From Pelargonium nanum (taxonomy: Eukaryota; Streptophyta; Magnoliopsida; Geraniales; Geraniaceae): DNA of 20,027 nucleotides. The stretch is from positions 1 to 20,027 of the forward strand of contig JAYMTF010002022.1 in the NCBI GenBank assembly GCA_036897485.1. Reading direction: 5' to 3'. The translations under genes were made by a program, and so were the position numbers. The notes beneath the pieces were generated by a model that saw only the letters and a list, made by a program, of their open reading frames with translations, had not been told where the DNA came from and searched no databases. This document shows, in pieces, positions 18,911-20,027 of this stretch (position 1 is the stretch's first letter; each line of letters opens with the position of its first letter).

Positions 18911-20027
18911 GAAATTACGTTAGTGCCCTAACTTTTGAGATCATCGTACTGACATGGGAGGTGGTTAGAGGGTTCTTTATGACAAGACATTTGAACTCTA
19001 AAATTCATTATTGTCACTAATTATGATGTTTTCACTTTTGTTATTTAATTACTTAAATTCAATTTTCAATTAAATTTGAATTGATAATGCTTAATTTCAA
19101 TATGATTTAAAAGATGTATGAGTTCATTCTGGTTACACGTTTCTAGAAGATAAATATGTATCAATCAATAAATTAGTCGGGTCTATTTATGTGACCCAAA
19201 CCCAAAAATACATGGGTCAAGTTTTAGATGAACACATGTAAAATGCTTTGATATGAGCAAACTAGTGCGCAAATATCAAACTTTCAATATAACGTCCAAT
19301 TCGTTGTAGTAGGTTAAAATATTGACGCAATGAAACAATGTGACAACCATTGTTCGCTTCACAAGAATCTAAAACGCAATAATAATACAAAGAAATATTA
19401 ATAAACTCATAGTTAAAATTATAATTTATAATAATAAAAAATAAATAAAACTACAAATAATGGATGATTAATCCAAATATAGTAAACACTCTCACAAACT
19501 AGTCTATGACACTAGGACATTCGAGAAAAAAAAAAAAAAGAACAAGATTGAATTTTTTAAATATGTATTTTATCTAATAAGTAAAAACAAGAAGCACAAT
19601 AATTGAACCATCCATATCAACAATATTTAAAAAAAAAAACTAGAGAAAAAAAAATAGCGGCTAGTAAGTAAATAAATTTATTTAAGTAAATAAATTATTT
19701 TTTTTAAAGACATTCTTTATCTAATTTAATAAATTTGCATGGCCTAACATGAACAAAAAAAAAAGCCAAAAGAATGGTTTGGACCACATGTCTTTTTCAT
19801 TATTTATTTGTTTTCCTTTATATAGATGATAATATTACATAGTCGGTTCAATGGGCCCATAATGGGCCCAAACTCCATTGTTATCTTCTTTTAGCTTTAT
19901 GGGGTATCAAAACAACAACCAATCATGCTAGACAACTCATACTTGCTCTATACCTCACATGCTCTCTATAGCCCCACTTTTTTTCAATATTATTTATATT
20001 TTATATAAATAAAATAAATTATTATTA
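18911..20027. other. AT-rich intergenic DNA to the right edge, with a GGGCCC pair near 19852-19870
   Basis: AATGGGCCCAT and AATGGGCCCAA stand side by side (GGGCCC cores at about 19853 and 19864). Elsewhere there are A-runs (for example A13 near 19525) and short GACCCAAACCC words near 19193. No coding region or RNA gene was recognised. The GGGCCC pair and the TATATAAATA at the very end could belong to a promoter of a gene beyond the window, which cannot be tested here. Confidence 0.35.

Noticed and set aside
19998..20027. TATATAAATA as a core promoter at the right edge
   Set aside because: The surrounding sequence is nearly pure A/T, so the match is expected by chance and no downstream sequence is available.

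Overview
The window is nuclear DNA from a flowering plant. Three protein-coding genes of clearly plant families lie in long AT-rich non-coding stretches, with GT-AG introns of plant type (T-rich, roughly 80-1000 nt) and degraded mobile-element remnants. The proteins look eudicot, possibly rosid; the sequence does not fix the species.

Layout. (1) 3-1187 (+): the last 394 codons of a CYP86A-type cytochrome P450 (fatty-acid omega-hydroxylase, cutin/suberin synthesis), cut by the left edge. (2) 1188-7900: a gene desert holding the P450 3' UTR, a CACTA-like transposon end near 3156, a TGGGCC-rich patch near 3750-3845, and a diverged array of about five related segments (about 4310-7480) interrupted by an unrelated piece (about 5718-6543). 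(3) About 7920-14300 (+): a YODA-type MAPKKK with an untranslated first exon, a leader intron of about 1 kb, eleven coding exons (865 aa) and a probable 3' UTR intron carrying a MITE. (4) 14611-15090: a short tandem array in the convergent intergenic space. (5) 15305-17226 (-): a four-exon PIP1 aquaporin (286 aa) with a TATA-type promoter. (6) 17340-20027: AT-rich DNA with one SINE flanked by a perfect 12-bp target-site duplication, a cluster of AACGG (MSA-like) motifs and a GGGCCC pair; no gene is seen.

The three genes share no pathway. CYP86A builds surface lipid, YODA feeds the MKK4/5-MPK3/6 cascade in stomatal and embryo patterning, and PIP1 carries water across the plasma membrane. All touch epidermis and water relations, but nothing in the sequence suggests they are functionally linked.

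The most unusual features are non-coding. Tandem duplication has occurred independently in at least five places: upstream of YODA, in its leader intron, between YODA and PIP1, and in two PIP1 introns. A stretch of about 40 bp around the YODA leader-intron 3' splice site recurs, without the AG, in the upstream repeats. A 13-bp hairpin sits 24 nt before the YODA start codon. No new multi-gene system was found.
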